Shown here: piece by piece, positions 19,737-28,713 of the stretch
Position numbering within the stretch: position 1 is the first letter of the stretch
Layout: the number at the start of each line of letters is the position of its first letter
DNA from: Lactobacillus kalixensis DSM 16043
Lineage (GTDB): Bacteria; Bacillota; Bacilli; Lactobacillales; Lactobacillaceae
Reading direction: 5' to 3'
DNA length: 64,000 nt
Assembly (NCBI RefSeq): GCF_001434335.1
Contig: NZ_AZFM01000002.1
Coordinates: 46,603-110,602 of the forward strand
Notes under the pieces: model-generated
What the model saw: the letters and a program-made list of their open reading frames with translations, nothing else
What the model was told of the DNA's origin: nothing
Databases searched by the model: none
Translations under genes and position numbers: made by a program

Positions 19737-20444
19737 CTAAATCTTCTCAACTTGATCTAAACTTAATTCAACGTAATCCCCACGCTTCAAATCTTCAGGA
19801 AGCGTCAACTTTCCCATCGACAAGCGATCAAGCGTAGTTACCTTCATCCCCACTGCGCCAAACATCCGCTTAATTTGATGATACTTCCCTTCGCTAATTT
19901 CAATTTCAATCTCAGAAGTATCATCTTCTTTATCTTGTTTTAAAATCTTCAACTTAGCCGGCTTTAATTTTGTTCCATCACCTAATGTCATACCAGATGC
20001 AAAAATTTTAACTGTCTCTTCATCAGCTACACCAGCAATTTCTGCACGATATATTTTAGCCACATGTTTACCAGGAGCTAGTAAATTATGATTCAACTGT
20101 CCATCATTTGTTATAAGAAGAAGACCAGTCGTATCCTTATCAAGCCGTCCAACCGGAGCTAACCCTTGATATTGATCTTGCGGCTTTAATAACGAAATTA
20201 CCGTCCCCTGACTGCGATCTTCAGTTGCCGATAGTACTCCTTTAGGTTTATTAAGTAAAAAATAGTGATACTTCTGATAAGAAACAACTTGATTATTAAC
20301 AGTCACTTCATCGCTATCTTTCACTTGCTCTTTTGGCGTTTTTACAAGCTGATCATTGACCTTAACAATACCCTTTTTAATTAATTTGTGCACTTCTGAG
20401 CGCGAGCCAACGTTCATATTTGCCAAGTATTTATCAATCCGCAT
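19737..20444 (-). CDS. rsuA: 16S rRNA pseudouridine synthase, RsuA family
   Basis: The 235-residue enzyme has an N-terminal S4 RNA-binding domain (MRIDKYLANMNVGSRSEVHK, 1-20) and a pseudouridine synthase domain with the catalytic-Asp motif GRLDKDTTGLLLITNDG at about 98-114. YHQIKRMFGAVG follows later, as in RsuA/RluB/RluE types. RsuA itself modifies U516 of 16S rRNA. The length and S4 domain support an RsuA-like role, but the exact target uridine is not shown by the sequence. Confidence 0.92.
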   Translation of the reverse strand: MRIDKYLANMNVGSRSEVHKLIKKGIVKVNDQLVKTPKEQVKDSDEVTVNNQVVSYQKYHYFLLNKPKGVLSATEDRSQGTVISLLKPQDQYQGLAPVGRLDKDTTGLLLITNDGQLNHNLLAPGKHVAKIYRAEIAGVADEETVKIFASGMTLGDGTKLKPAKLKILKQDKEDDTSEIEIEISEGKYHQIKRMFGAVGMKVTTLDRLSMGKLTLPEDLKRGDYVELSLDQVEKI

Positions 20445-20490
20445 ATTATCACCTCATATTATAAAAATTATATCAAAATCTCTTTTCAAA

Positions 20491-20525
20491 CAAAAAAGAA
20501 CTCAAATCATCAAAATTTGAGTTCT
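20491..20525 (-). terminator. Terminator after thiI-side intergenic region
   Basis: Minus-strand stem AGAACTCAAAT / ATTTGAGTTCT (11 bp, 7-base loop) is followed by T6. It lies 9 bases after the thiI stop and ends the nifS-thiI transcript before rsuA. Confidence 0.92.
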
Positions 20526-20533
20526 AATCGTTC

Positions 20534-21754
20534 TTACAATAAGTCCATATCTTCTTGAACTTGATCTTCTAAGAATTCTTGATTTGGATAAATAGGCGTA
20601 ATTTCAATACCTGCCATTGCTCTTTCAATTAAACCTTCAACATCTAAGCGTGCTTCATATTCACGTGCCTTATCAAGTTTTGGCTTAGTCTTAGGACGTG
20701 GTGGAGCAAAAATTGTACAACAATCTTCAAATGGTTGAATTGAAAGATCAAAAGTACCGATATCTTCAGCAAGTTTAATAATTTCAGTCTTATCCATTGT
20801 TGCAACGGGACGAATTACTGGAGTAGTCGTAACGTCATTAATTGCTACCATTGATTGCAAAGTTTGTGAAGCAACTTGACCAACTGATTCACCGTTAAAG
20901 ATAGCAAGACCGCCACGCTGAGCACGGATACGATCAGCTAATTGCAACATAAAGCGGCGTTGAATAGTCATCAAGTAGCCTTCTGGCAATTTTTCCTTAA
21001 TAGTTTCTTGAATTTCAGCAAATGGAACTGCAATAAAGTTAATCTTTCCGCAGTAATTTGCCAAAATACTGGTTAATTGCTTAGCTTTAGCCAATGCCTT
21101 ATCAGTAGTATATGGAGGACTGAAGAAGTGAACCATTTCAATGTCAACCCCACGCTTCATTGCAAGGTATGAAGCAACTGGTGAATCAATTCCGCCTGAA
21201 AGCATCATAATCGCTTTACCAGCAGTACCTACAGGCATCCCACCTACACCATGAATCAGTTGGTTTGAAAGATATACTGCATCTTGACGAACTTCGATTC
21301 TCAAGACAATATCTGGATGCTTCATTTCAGCTTTCAAGTTGTCAATATGATCAAACAAATAGTCACCAACCATAATATTAAGTTGGTTAGTATCATATTC
21401 AAACTTGTGGTCACTTCTACGAGTGTTAACCTTAAAAGTCATCCCCTCTTTAAAAGTTTCCTTCATTAATTCTAAAGAAGTCTTCTCGATATCTTCTAAA
21501 GTTTTAGGAATCTTAACTGCAGGTGAGTATGTTTGAATACCAAATACTTTCTTTAATCTCTTATCAATTTCTTCAAATGGTGCACCATTAAGAACAATAT
21601 GCATCCGATCATGACGTGGATGAATTTCAATTTCAGGGAAATCATTCAAAACTTTAGTAACATTACCTGCCAAGCGACCGATAAAGTCTTTTCTATTCTT
21701 TCCCTTAGTTGACAGTTCACCATAACGCACCATAACTTCTGTGTATTTAATCAT
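20534..21754 (-). CDS. thiI: tRNA 4-thiouridine synthase ThiI
   Basis: ThiI adenylates U8 of tRNA and replaces it with sulphur (s4U), and it can supply sulphur for thiamine thiazole. The 406 residues form an N-terminal ferredoxin-like/THUMP region (1-165), then the PP-loop [19 protein letters not shown] (about 182-200). Also present is [23 protein letters not shown] split across the tRNA site, and [15 protein letters not shown]. There is no rhodanese domain, as usual in Gram-positives. It abuts the cysteine desulfurase gene, its sulphur donor. Confidence 0.96.
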   Translation of the reverse strand: MIKYTEVMVRYGELSTKGKNRKDFIGRLAGNVTKVLNDFPEIEIHPRHDRMHIVLNGAPFEEIDKRLKKVFGIQTYSPAVKIPKTLEDIEKTSLELMKETFKEGMTFKVNTRRSDHKFEYDTNQLNIMVGDYLFDHIDNLKAEMKHPDIVLRIEVRQDAVYLSNQLIHGVGGMPVGTAGKAIMMLSGGIDSPVASYLAMKRGVDIEMVHFFSPPYTTDKALAKAKQLTSILANYCGKINFIAVPFAEIQETIKEKLPEGYLMTIQRRFMLQLADRIRAQRGGLAIFNGESVGQVASQTLQSMVAINDVTTTPVIRPVATMDKTEIIKLAEDIGTFDLSIQPFEDCCTIFAPPRPKTKPKLDKAREYEARLDVEGLIERAMAGIEITPIYPNQEFLEDQVQEDMDLL

Positions 21755-22914
21755 TAATCTTCTCCTAAGTGATTAATTTGCGCAAAGTGCTGATAAATTT
21801 CATCGAAAACTTTGATGAATTGATCTGCTTCTTCTAAAGTGTTGCTTTCATCAAAACTAAGTCTAATTGCACTAGTAGCAATTTTATCATCAATTCGCAT
21901 TGCAACCAAGGTGCTAGCTTCATCTGCAGTTTTTGAAGCACAAGCAGAAGTGGTTGAAACGTAAATATCTTGATCTTCAAGTGTGTGAACTAAAGTTTCA
22001 CCACGAATTCCTTCTAACGAAAAACACAACACATGTGGAGCAAAGCCACTATTTGCTGGTGAAAAGATATCAATCCCAGGTTTATCTTTCAAGTAATTGA
22101 TGATCTTTTCTTTAATTGCTTCTTCTCTAGCTGCGCCTTCTTTTTCGTTTTCAAGCAAAAGACGCATTGCCTTAGCCATTCCTGCAATTGCTGCAAGATT
22201 TTCAGTTCCTGAGCGTAATCCCTTTTCTTGCCCACCACCATCATTAAGCGGAGCTAAGACTTTACCCTCTTTTTTGTACAAAACGCCAATGCCTCTTGGA
22301 CCATGAAACTTATGAGATGACAAACTAGTTAAATCAACTCTTGGTGTAAATACTTTGTCCCAGATGTTCTTACCAAGTGCTTGAACATTATCCACGTGGA
22401 ATTGGATTGTAGGATAGTTTTCAAGTAAATCACTAATTTCTTCAATTGGTTGAATAGTCCCAATTTCATTGTTAACACCCATAATTGAAACTAAAGTTGT
22501 GTCTGAATCGATCGCATTACGCAAGTCGTTAACATTAACACGACCTTCTTTATCAACCGGCAAGCGCGTTACTCGGTAGCCCAAGTTTTCCAAACTAGTA
22601 AAGGCATTTGCAACAGAAGCATGTTCAACACTTGAAGTAATAATGTGTTTACCAAATTCTCTTTTTTGAATTGCAGTACCTTTAATAGCAGTATTGTTTG
22701 ACTCAGTCCCACCAGATGTGAAAAAGATCTCATGTTGCTTAACTCCCATTAAATTTGCAATTTGCTTTCTTGAGGCTTCAAGCATTTGATGCGCACGATC
22801 ACCCAACTTATGCAAACTTGATGGATTACCCCAAATTTCAGTAGCAACCTTATCATAAGTTGTTAAGACACTCGGATCAATTCTAGTTGTGGCACTATTA
22901 TCAAAATAAATCAC
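21754..22914 (-). CDS. nifS: Cysteine desulfurase (NifS/IscS family) dedicated to ThiI
   Basis: This PLP enzyme frees sulphur from cysteine as an enzyme-bound persulfide. The 386-residue protein opens [17 protein letters not shown], has the PLP-binding Lys in [17 protein letters not shown] (about 204), and the persulfide Cys in TTSACASKT (about 327). The stop overlaps the thiI start by one base (21754), so the two are translationally coupled and form a sulphur-relay pair for tRNA s4U. It belongs to the NifZ/NifS type rather than to a SUF cluster. Confidence 0.95.
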   Translation of the reverse strand: MIYFDNSATTRIDPSVLTTYDKVATEIWGNPSSLHKLGDRAHQMLEASRKQIANLMGVKQHEIFFTSGGTESNNTAIKGTAIQKREFGKHIITSSVEHASVANAFTSLENLGYRVTRLPVDKEGRVNVNDLRNAIDSDTTLVSIMGVNNEIGTIQPIEEISDLLENYPTIQFHVDNVQALGKNIWDKVFTPRVDLTSLSSHKFHGPRGIGVLYKKEGKVLAPLNDGGGQEKGLRSGTENLAAIAGMAKAMRLLLENEKEGAAREEAIKEKIINYLKDKPGIDIFSPANSGFAPHVLCFSLEGIRGETLVHTLEDQDIYVSTTSACASKTADEASTLVAMRIDDKIATSAIRLSFDESNTLEEADQFIKVFDEIYQHFAQINHLGED

Positions 22915-22927
22915 GAATAATTCCCTC

Positions 22928-22955
22928 CAAAAAAACGGTCAAATTTTTGACCGTT
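22928..22955 (-). terminator. Terminator between ezrA and nifS
   Basis: Minus-strand stem AACGGTCAAA / TTTGACCGTT (10 bp) is followed by T7, ending only about 4 bases before the nifS GGAGGG ribosome site. It should end ezrA transcripts; nifS-thiI then needs read-through or a promoter inside the ezrA tail. Confidence 0.88.
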
Positions 22956-22998
22956 TTAAATACTTACTAATTGTAACTTATATAATTGTTAGCTTCAA

Positions 22999-24714
22999 TT
23001 ATTTGTTATTCTTTTCTGAATAATATGCATTTTCAAGACGTTGATATGAGCCAGGCTCAACCTTTTCAATTGCAGTTGCGATTGTATCAAGTGCTTCCTT
23101 ATAATTGTAATCTCTTTGATACAATTCTGCAGTCTTTTGTTGTGCACGCTGAATTACTTCTTTATCTGCATATTTGTTTGAGTACTGCATTGTTAATTCA
23201 ACCAAGTTAGCAGAATTAATAATTTCATCTGCCTCACGCTTAAGGCGTTCAACATCATCTGAAATTTGGATTAGCTCACTTGAAATCTTCTCCATATTAA
23301 TTCGAACTTGATCAAGTTCTTGAGAAACTCGACCAATTTCATTAATTACTAAAGTGTACATTTGGATGAAGCTTTCAGGATTGCCTGGAAGTTTTCTTCT
23401 TTGCAATCGACGGTATACTAATGAAACTTCTTGTTTAAATTGCTTAATAGAATCATTAGCAACATTTTCTGAATCATACAAACCGTCGACATCCTCTGCC
23501 ATTGACTTTTGTTCTTCATCAATTTGACGAAGACGATCAAGCATTGCAAGCCATGAATCCTGAATTTGTGAATAAACGCCCTTACCATCAGCAATATTCT
23601 GTGTATCAACAGTATATTGCCGGTTCATATCATTGATTTCACGCTCAAGACGCCGACTTTCATCAAGTTCGCCATGAGTTAATTCATAGCTTTCATCAAT
23701 GTGACGCAGCTTTTCAACCAACTTTTTAGAAACAACTTGTTGGTGAGATATTATGGTAAGCATCTTATTCTGATTTTTTTCAACAAATGGACGAGCTTTA
23801 TATTCTTTAGCTAAGACATCATAGAGAGCATCAATTTGTTTAGAAATCTTCTTATTCTTTTCGGCTAATTCTTCAACCTTTAACTCGGTTAATAAATCAC
23901 GTGAAGTATCGATTTCTTTACGGATTTCTTTGATCTGATCTAATACATCAACCGAATCAATGTAGTATTTTTCAGATACCATTTTTTTATAAGTATCTGA
24001 TAATTCACTCAATTGATCTTGGAAAACTGTTTCCAACTCATTATGAGCTTCTTTGATCTTAGGAAGCTCATCTTTTAGATCGTTCAAATCAATTTTAATC
24101 TTAGAGAGAACCCGTTTAGCTTCAACATGATCACCCTGTGAAGACAAATTCTTTGCTTCATCAAAATCACTTTCCATCGCCGTCAGTTCATTTTCAATCT
24201 GATCTAATGCTGGCCCAAAATCAAAAGAGTCGGCTAAAATTGCCTTCCTAGTTGTACGGTATGATTTGATTAATGCATCATATTGTAGTTGATTTTCTCT
24301 GTTAGATTTTAGCAGTTCATTAAAAACATCATTCGTATTTTTGGCATCTTCAAAAGTAGGCACCATGATTTCTTGAGCCTTTTTAATATTCTTTCTCGCC
24401 TTAAAAATACGGTAAGATGCATTTTGATCGGCTGCTTCTTCAATTAAATGTTGAACCTCAGGGATCTTTTGAGTTGAAGCTTCTTGATAACTTTTTCGCC
24501 AGGTGTTAAGTGTAGTTAAACTTTCACCGGCTAAATCCATTTTATCTAAGCGCTCAATCGCTCGCTCTAAATGCATTTCTTCAATCTTATTCATTGCATC
24601 ATCGATCACTTCAATTTCGTGTAATTGTCTTCTATTGACAATGATCATAAATGCAATAATAAGGATAATTAAGATAATAATTGCAATAACAATTAAAGTT
24701 TGAACTGATGACAT
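22999..24714 (-). CDS. ezrA: Septation ring formation regulator EzrA
   Basis: EzrA is a membrane-anchored spectrin-like protein that modulates FtsZ ring formation and links it to PBPs. The 571 residues begin with a single membrane helix (about 5-27, TLIVIAIIILIILIIAFMIIV) with the body inside. Almost continuous coiled coil follows with many Glu/Lys/Gln heptads. Length matches other EzrA proteins. It is divergent from rpsD, where ezrA is often found in Firmicutes, and is preceded by an extended -10 promoter. Confidence 0.95.
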   Translation of the reverse strand: MSSVQTLIVIAIIILIILIIAFMIIVNRRQLHEIEVIDDAMNKIEEMHLERAIERLDKMDLAGESLTTLNTWRKSYQEASTQKIPEVQHLIEEAADQNASYRIFKARKNIKKAQEIMVPTFEDAKNTNDVFNELLKSNRENQLQYDALIKSYRTTRKAILADSFDFGPALDQIENELTAMESDFDEAKNLSSQGDHVEAKRVLSKIKIDLNDLKDELPKIKEAHNELETVFQDQLSELSDTYKKMVSEKYYIDSVDVLDQIKEIRKEIDTSRDLLTELKVEELAEKNKKISKQIDALYDVLAKEYKARPFVEKNQNKMLTIISHQQVVSKKLVEKLRHIDESYELTHGELDESRRLEREINDMNRQYTVDTQNIADGKGVYSQIQDSWLAMLDRLRQIDEEQKSMAEDVDGLYDSENVANDSIKQFKQEVSLVYRRLQRRKLPGNPESFIQMYTLVINEIGRVSQELDQVRINMEKISSELIQISDDVERLKREADEIINSANLVELTMQYSNKYADKEVIQRAQQKTAELYQRDYNYKEALDTIATAIEKVEPGSYQRLENAYYSEKNNK

Positions 24715-24738
24715 AGTTTATCCTCCAAAACTACCATA

Positions 24739-24747
24739 ATTATACCA
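24739..24747 (-). promoter_or_regulatory. Extended -10 promoter of ezrA
   Basis: Minus-strand TGGTATAAT (TGn-TATAAT) lies about 25 bases before the ezrA ATG. A -35 is poorly formed. It is divergent to the rpsD promoter 60 bp away. Confidence 0.55.
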
Positions 24748-24786
24748 AACCATAGAAAAAAACGGGACAAAAGCATATCTCTTTTC

Positions 24787-24815
24787 TTGATTTCTTTTAA
24801 GAAGGCTTATATAAT
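24787..24815 (+). promoter_or_regulatory. Sigma-A promoter of rpsD
   Basis: A TTGATT -35 (24787-24792) and perfect TATAAT -10 (24810-24815) are 17 bp apart. The predicted transcript begins near 24822 and carries a leader of about 175 bases before rpsD. Confidence 0.8.
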
Positions 24816-24829
24816 AGTCATCGTGTAAA

Positions 24830-24985
24830 ATATTTGCAGCTATAAGTGACAAGAACGTCAACATCTTGATACGCTATCTGAGTGAACTAGTAACCCACGC
24901 TGCAACGGGCGAAAATGAAAATCAAGATGCACGAATGTTGAACTTATTTGTAATATTTTACTCCAAAATAATTATTAGATTTTAT
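24830..24985 (+). promoter_or_regulatory. Structured rpsD leader (probable S4 autoregulatory element)
   Basis: The 5' leader of rpsD contains a perfect 9-bp helix, CATCTTGAT (24862-24870) with ATCAAGATG (24921-24929). It also has an outer helix TCAACAT (24858-24864) with ATGTTGA (24934-24940) that overlaps it by three bases. Between them lie GC-rich parts (CCCACGC / GGGCG) able to form an inner stem or pseudoknot. Ribosomal protein S4 is known to repress rpsD through a structured leader in Firmicutes, so autoregulation is the likely role. The family match is inferred from position and structure. Confidence 0.7.
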
Positions 24986-24998
24986 TGGAGGATTTTTT

Positions 24999-25610
24999 AT
25001 GTCAAGATATACAGGTCCAAGTTGGAAGCGTTCAAGAAGATTGGGTATTTCTCTTTCAGGTACTGGTAAGGAAATTGCTCGTCGTAACTATGCTCCAGGT
25101 CAACACGGTCCTAACGCACGCGGTCGTTTGTCAGAATACGGTGAACAATTGCACGAAAAGCAAAAGTTACGTTGGATGTACGGCTTAAACGAACGTCAAT
25201 TTAGAACTATGTTTAAGCGCGCTGGTAAGATCCGTGAAGGTCAACACGGTACTAACTTCATGATCTTGCTTGAACGTCGTTTGGACAACGTTGTTTACCG
25301 TCTTGGTTTAGCTACTACTAGAGAACAAGCAAGACAATTGGTAAACCACGGTCACATCACTGTTGATGGTAAACGCGTTGACATTCCTTCATACGAAGTA
25401 GATGTTAACCAAGTTATTGGTTTGAAGGAAAAGTCAAAGAACTTGCAACAAGTTAAGGATGCCCTTGATGCTGTAACTGCACGTCCATCATACGTTACCT
25501 TTGATGATAACAAGATGGAAGGTAGCCTTGTTCGTTTACCAGAACGTGACGAAATGGATCCTAACGTTAACGAAGCTCTTGTTGTTGAATGGTACAACAA
25601 GTTACTTTAA
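24999..25610 (+). CDS. rpsD: 30S ribosomal protein S4
   Basis: S4 nucleates 16S rRNA assembly. The 203-residue product starts [20 protein letters not shown] and has the S4 domain [20 protein letters not shown] (about residues 91-110), then [25 protein letters not shown] site precedes the ATG. Codon use is clearly biased to highly expressed forms (AAG, CGT, GGT, AAC), unlike nearby genes. It is transcribed alone behind its leader and followed by a strong terminator. Confidence 0.98.
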   Translation: MSRYTGPSWKRSRRLGISLSGTGKEIARRNYAPGQHGPNARGRLSEYGEQLHEKQKLRWMYGLNERQFRTMFKRAGKIREGQHGTNFMILLERRLDNVVYRLGLATTREQARQLVNHGHITVDGKRVDIPSYEVDVNQVIGLKEKSKNLQQVKDALDAVTARPSYVTFDDNKMEGSLVRLPERDEMDPNVNEALVVEWYNKLL

Positions 25611-25634
25611 TTTTTACGTTACCTTCAAAGAGAG

Positions 25635-25663
25635 AACCTTTCCTTTTCGGGAAAGGTTTTTTT
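25635..25663 (+). terminator. Terminator of rpsD
   Basis: A 9-bp stem AACCTTTCC / GGAAAGGTT with T7 lies 24 bases after the rpsD stop. Confidence 0.93.
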
Positions 25664-25694
25664 CTTGCTATAATTTACTCACGAGGTAATAAAT

Positions 25695-26168
25695 ATGACT
25701 GAAGATTTAAGCAAACGAGTTGAACAGGCAGCTCAAGGAGTTACTCCTCAAACTAAACCTGACGAAAGAAGACGTTTTTTAGGTTCTTTAAGAGAACGAG
25801 TTTTAGTCAGAATGACTAACTCGGAAGTTCAAAATCCTAATTTAACTAAATTATTTTTGCAACACATTGACGACTACAAGAACTATACAATTTTAATTAA
25901 TGGTAATGTATCAGATAACAATTTTTTAGATAAAGTTGAAGGACTATGTAGTAAAAAAGGAATTGAATTTACCATAGTAAACAATGAAACTGCCAAAACT
26001 GGTCTAGACGATAGTGCGGTTTTAGTTGTTTCAAAAACTGCGATTAACAAACCGAGAGTTGAAATTGGACAAGTTTATCCACCTGAAATGCCAAAAACTG
26101 AGCTTCCCTCTTCTGAACATAAAAAAACAAGTTTTTGGCAACGTCTATTCCATGGAGCAAACAAATAA
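25695..26168 (+). CDS. yueI: YueI family protein
   Basis: The 157-residue soluble protein belongs to the YueI (DUF1694) family found in Firmicutes. The recognisable core is ERRRFLGSLRERVLVRMTNSE (about 23-43) followed by LFLQHIDDYKNYTILINGNV. No catalytic residues are known. The C-terminus is a charged tail ending in SFWQRLFHGANK. It precedes rarA, with which it overlaps by one base (TAATG), so the two are co-translated. Its job is unknown. Confidence 0.88.
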   Translation: MTEDLSKRVEQAAQGVTPQTKPDERRRFLGSLRERVLVRMTNSEVQNPNLTKLFLQHIDDYKNYTILINGNVSDNNFLDKVEGLCSKKGIEFTIVNNETAKTGLDDSAVLVVSKTAINKPRVEIGQVYPPEMPKTELPSSEHKKTSFWQRLFHGANK

Positions 26169-27472
26169 TGAAGCCATTAGCATATCGAATGCGACCTAAA
26201 AATCTTGATCAAGTTGTGGGACAACAGCATCTAATTGGTCCTGGTAAGATTATTCGACGAATGGTTGAAGCAAAACTACTCTCCTCAATGATCTTATATG
26301 GTCCACCTGGAATTGGAAAGACAAGTATCGCCAGCGCAATTGCCGGATCAACTAAATATGCTTTTAGAATGCTTAATGCTGCTACTGATAGTAAAAAACA
26401 GCTTCAGCAAGTAGCTGAAGAAGGCAAAATGAGTGGGACTGTCATTTTACTTTTAGATGAAATTCACAGACTAGACAAGACTAAACAAGATTTTTTACTG
26501 CCGCTCCTTGAAAGTGGACAAATTATTTTGATTGGGGCTACTACTGAGAATCCATATATCTCTATCTCCCCCGCCATTCGTTCAAGATGTCAGATTTTTG
26601 AACTCCATCCACTATCTGAAGAAGATGCTGAAATGGCGATCGATCGAGCTTTAACTGATGAAGAAAATGGTCTGGGAAAATACCACGTTTCTTTAGAGCA
26701 AGACGCAAAGAAACTTTTGATTGAAAAAGGAAACGGTGACCTTCGCTCCACTTTAAACGGCCTCGAATTGGCAGTTTTATCAACTAAACAAGAATTAATT
26801 GATCAAGGTAAAGATGCAGCTTCATTTACAATTACTCAAGAAGAAATGGCTAATTCAATTCAAATGAAAAGCCAAAATTTCGATGCTGATGGCGATGGCC
26901 ACTATGATTTAGTTTCTGCGTTTCAAAAATCTATTCGTGGCTCCGATGTCGATGCTGCGCTTCACTATTTAGCAAGATTAGTCGAATCTGGTGATTTGAT
27001 TTCAATTTGTAGAAGATTAAGTGTAATTGCCTATGAAGATATTAGTTTAGCCAATCCCGCTGCTTGTCAACATGCCTTTAATGCTATTCAAGCTGCTCAG
27101 CAGTTAGGCTTTCCAGAAGCTAGAATTCCTTTGGCAAACGCAGTGATTGAATTAGCGCTCTCACCTAAAAGTAATAGCGCAATTATGGCAATTGATTCAG
27201 CATTAGATGATGTTAGAAATAAGAAAATTGGTAGTATTCCAAATGATTTAAAGGATGCTCACTACAAAGGTGCAGCTAAATTGGGGCACGGTAACCACTA
27301 TATCTACCCACATGACTTTCAAGGTGATTGGGTTGCTCAACAATACTTACCCGATAATCTTCAAGGGGTCCAATATTTCACTCCCAAAGGTAATTCTAAG
27401 ATTGAAAAAGCACTCAAAAACCAATACGAGATTTTGCGCAAATTGCAAACTGATGGACTAAAAGGTCACTAA
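26168..27472 (+). CDS. rarA: Replication-associated recombination protein A (RarA/MgsA)
   Basis: RarA is an AAA+ ATPase of the clamp-loader class that acts at stalled replication forks. I start it at the ATG at 26168 (MKPLAYRMRPKNLDQVVGQQ), because the yueI stop overlaps this codon; an open frame extends up to 26135 but inside yueI. The 434 residues have Walker A GPPGIGKTS (about 46-54), Walker B LLLDEIHRLDK (about 94-104), sensor GATTENP, and the C-terminal SDVDAALHYLARLVESGD region. Length is normal. Confidence 0.95.
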   Translation: MKPLAYRMRPKNLDQVVGQQHLIGPGKIIRRMVEAKLLSSMILYGPPGIGKTSIASAIAGSTKYAFRMLNAATDSKKQLQQVAEEGKMSGTVILLLDEIHRLDKTKQDFLLPLLESGQIILIGATTENPYISISPAIRSRCQIFELHPLSEEDAEMAIDRALTDEENGLGKYHVSLEQDAKKLLIEKGNGDLRSTLNGLELAVLSTKQELIDQGKDAASFTITQEEMANSIQMKSQNFDADGDGHYDLVSAFQKSIRGSDVDAALHYLARLVESGDLISICRRLSVIAYEDISLANPAACQHAFNAIQAAQQLGFPEARIPLANAVIELALSPKSNSAIMAIDSALDDVRNKKIGSIPNDLKDAHYKGAAKLGHGNHYIYPHDFQGDWVAQQYLPDNLQGVQYFTPKGNSKIEKALKNQYEILRKLQTDGLKGH

Positions 27473-27491
27473 TACCAAGCATTTCAAATTC

Positions 27492-27520
27492 TTGACAAGA
27501 AATATAGATTTGCGTATTAT
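27492..27520 (+). promoter_or_regulatory. Promoter of the 6S RNA
   Basis: A perfect TTGACA -35 (27492-27497) and TATTAT -10 (27515-27520) are separated by 17 bp, placing the start about 7 bases later, at the 5' end of the closing helix of the RNA. Confidence 0.85.
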
Positions 27521-27527
27521 AATAAGT

Positions 27528-27722
27528 GATCTGAGTTGATCGACAAGCTTAAATGTATAAAGTTGACCGATCAAACTATAAGACGTGGTGGCTGGTAAGT
27601 AACTACCGAATCGGAATACTGATCTACTTCAGGATCCATATTCGCTGCGATACTGGCTGAATTTTTGAACATTGCGGGTTCAACAAGCGTCATTATGCTA
27701 TGTTCAGTCAACTCAGATTTCT
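27528..27722 (+). ncRNA. ssrS: 6S RNA (Lacto-usp type)
   Basis: 6S RNA mimics an open promoter and binds the housekeeping RNA polymerase. This region has no open reading frame. Its ends pair exactly: ATCTGAGTTGA (27529-27539) with TCAACTCAGAT (27708-27718), an 11-bp closing stem. Weaker pairing lies inside, with a central unpaired zone, the 6S plan. The strong promoter upstream and terminator downstream make it a separate transcript. Its place between rarA and a small membrane gene plus usp matches the Lacto-usp motif of lactobacilli, which has been proposed to be their 6S RNA. Confidence 0.88.
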
Positions 27723-27736
27723 TTAGAAATTAATAG

Positions 27737-27762
27737 AGACGGTCTAATGGACCGTCTTTTTT
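27737..27762 (+). terminator. Terminator of the 6S RNA
   Basis: Stem AGACGGTC / GACCGTCT with TTTTTT lies 15-20 bases after the closing helix. It separates the RNA from the downstream membrane protein gene, although read-through into usp is possible. Confidence 0.92.
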
Positions 27763-27793
27763 ATTTTAATCTAGCTAAATTGGAGTTTTTTAA

Positions 27794-28075
27794 ATGATTG
27801 TAACTATCGCAATGCTCATATATATTTTGCTACTGTTATTAACCGCTTGGTATATGTGGCACAGAAGAAATGGAACTTTTATTATCTTCGATATTGGCGG
27901 CAATCCAGAACTTGCTACCATTCTCAAATGGACTGCTATTGCCCTCTTATGTGAAAGTGTTTTAGGAGCAGTACTTCTTTTCTTAGGAAATAAGTATTTG
28001 AATTTGATTACTATTTCTCTATCATGTATTACCCTTTTAATTTTTAGCTTATTGTTTAATCAAAAGAATTTATAA
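27794..28075 (+). CDS. Small membrane protein upstream of usp
   Basis: A 93-residue protein has three hydrophobic helices (about 2-20, 43-62, 68-86) and a basic turn with WHRRNGTF after the first. It is preceded by TTGGAG. It corresponds in position to the hypothetical protein known between the Lacto-usp RNA and usp in lactobacilli. No function can be read from it. The 47-bp gap to usp has no strong terminator, so the two may be co-transcribed. Confidence 0.7.
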   Translation: MIVTIAMLIYILLLLLTAWYMWHRRNGTFIIFDIGGNPELATILKWTAIALLCESVLGAVLLFLGNKYLNLITISLSCITLLIFSLLFNQKNL

Positions 28076-28122
28076 CATCAGTAAAAATTTGGTAAAATAT
28101 AAGCAGGAAGAGGTGCTTATAA

Positions 28123-28587
28123 ATGCTTACACAATATCAAAACATTCAAGTTTCAGTTGACGGATCTAAAGAAGCTGACTTAGCATTTAGCAAAGCAGTT
28201 GCAATTGCTAAAAGAAATGGCGCTAAGTTAGAGATATTACACGTAGTCGATACTCGTTCTTTCCAAAATGTTTCAAGTTTTGATTCAGCAATGGTTGAAC
28301 AAGTATCTGAAGATGCTAAAAAGCGCATGGAAGAGTACTATCAACGCGCTCAAAAAGCTGGTATCAAAGATGTTCACTACTCAATTGAATTTGGTTCTCC
28401 AAAGACAATTATCGCTCACGAATTTCCAAAGCAACACAACATTGACTTAATTGTTGTAGGTGCTACTGGTCTAAATGCAGTTGAAAGATTATTAATTGGT
28501 AGTGTTACCGAATATGTAACAAGAACTGCAAATTGTGATATCTTAGTTTGCCGCACTAAAGAAGTTGAAGATGCTTTGTCTGATTAA
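28123..28587 (+). CDS. usp: Universal stress protein (UspA family)
   Basis: The 154-residue protein has an adenine-nucleotide-binding alpha/beta fold. The family ATP motif G-2X-G-9X-G(S/T) is present as GATGLNAVERLLIGSVT (about 113-129), followed by EYVTRTANCDILVCR. It starts MLTQYQNIQVSVDGSKEADL. Usp proteins are induced under growth arrest or stress. RBS GGAAGAGG precedes the ATG. The gene is linked with the 6S RNA, itself a stationary-phase regulator. Confidence 0.95.
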   Translation: MLTQYQNIQVSVDGSKEADLAFSKAVAIAKRNGAKLEILHVVDTRSFQNVSSFDSAMVEQVSEDAKKRMEEYYQRAQKAGIKDVHYSIEFGSPKTIIAHEFPKQHNIDLIVVGATGLNAVERLLIGSVTEYVTRTANCDILVCRTKEVEDALSD

Positions 28588-28610
28588 TCAATTTAATAAT
28601 TATTATTTAC

Positions 28611-28637
28611 CCACTTCAGTGATTCTGAAGTGGTTTT
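28611..28637 (+). terminator. Terminator of usp
   Basis: Stem CCACTTCAG / CTGAAGTGG (9 bp, 5-base loop) plus T6. Confidence 0.93.
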
Positions 28638-28698
28638 TTATATATTTCTTTAACTTTCTATAGTTTTTGTTAAGTGTTTTAATATAGTATTTGATCCT

Positions 28699-28713
28699 TA
28701 TCACATTGTGATA
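28699..28713 (+). promoter_or_regulatory. Palindromic operator candidate in the yeiH promoter
   Basis: TATCACATTGTGATA is a 15-base palindrome (7-bp arms, one central base). It lies between a TTGATC -35-like element (28691-28696) and a TATTAT -10-like element (28712-28717). A site in the spacer would block RNA polymerase, so a repressor is likely. The half-site resembles those of Crp/Fnr or Rex-type regulators, but the protein cannot be named. Confidence 0.5.

Noticed and set aside
24866..25069. Plus-strand frame running through the rpsD leader into rpsD
   Set aside because: It is out of frame with rpsD and passes through the structured leader; it has no RBS.
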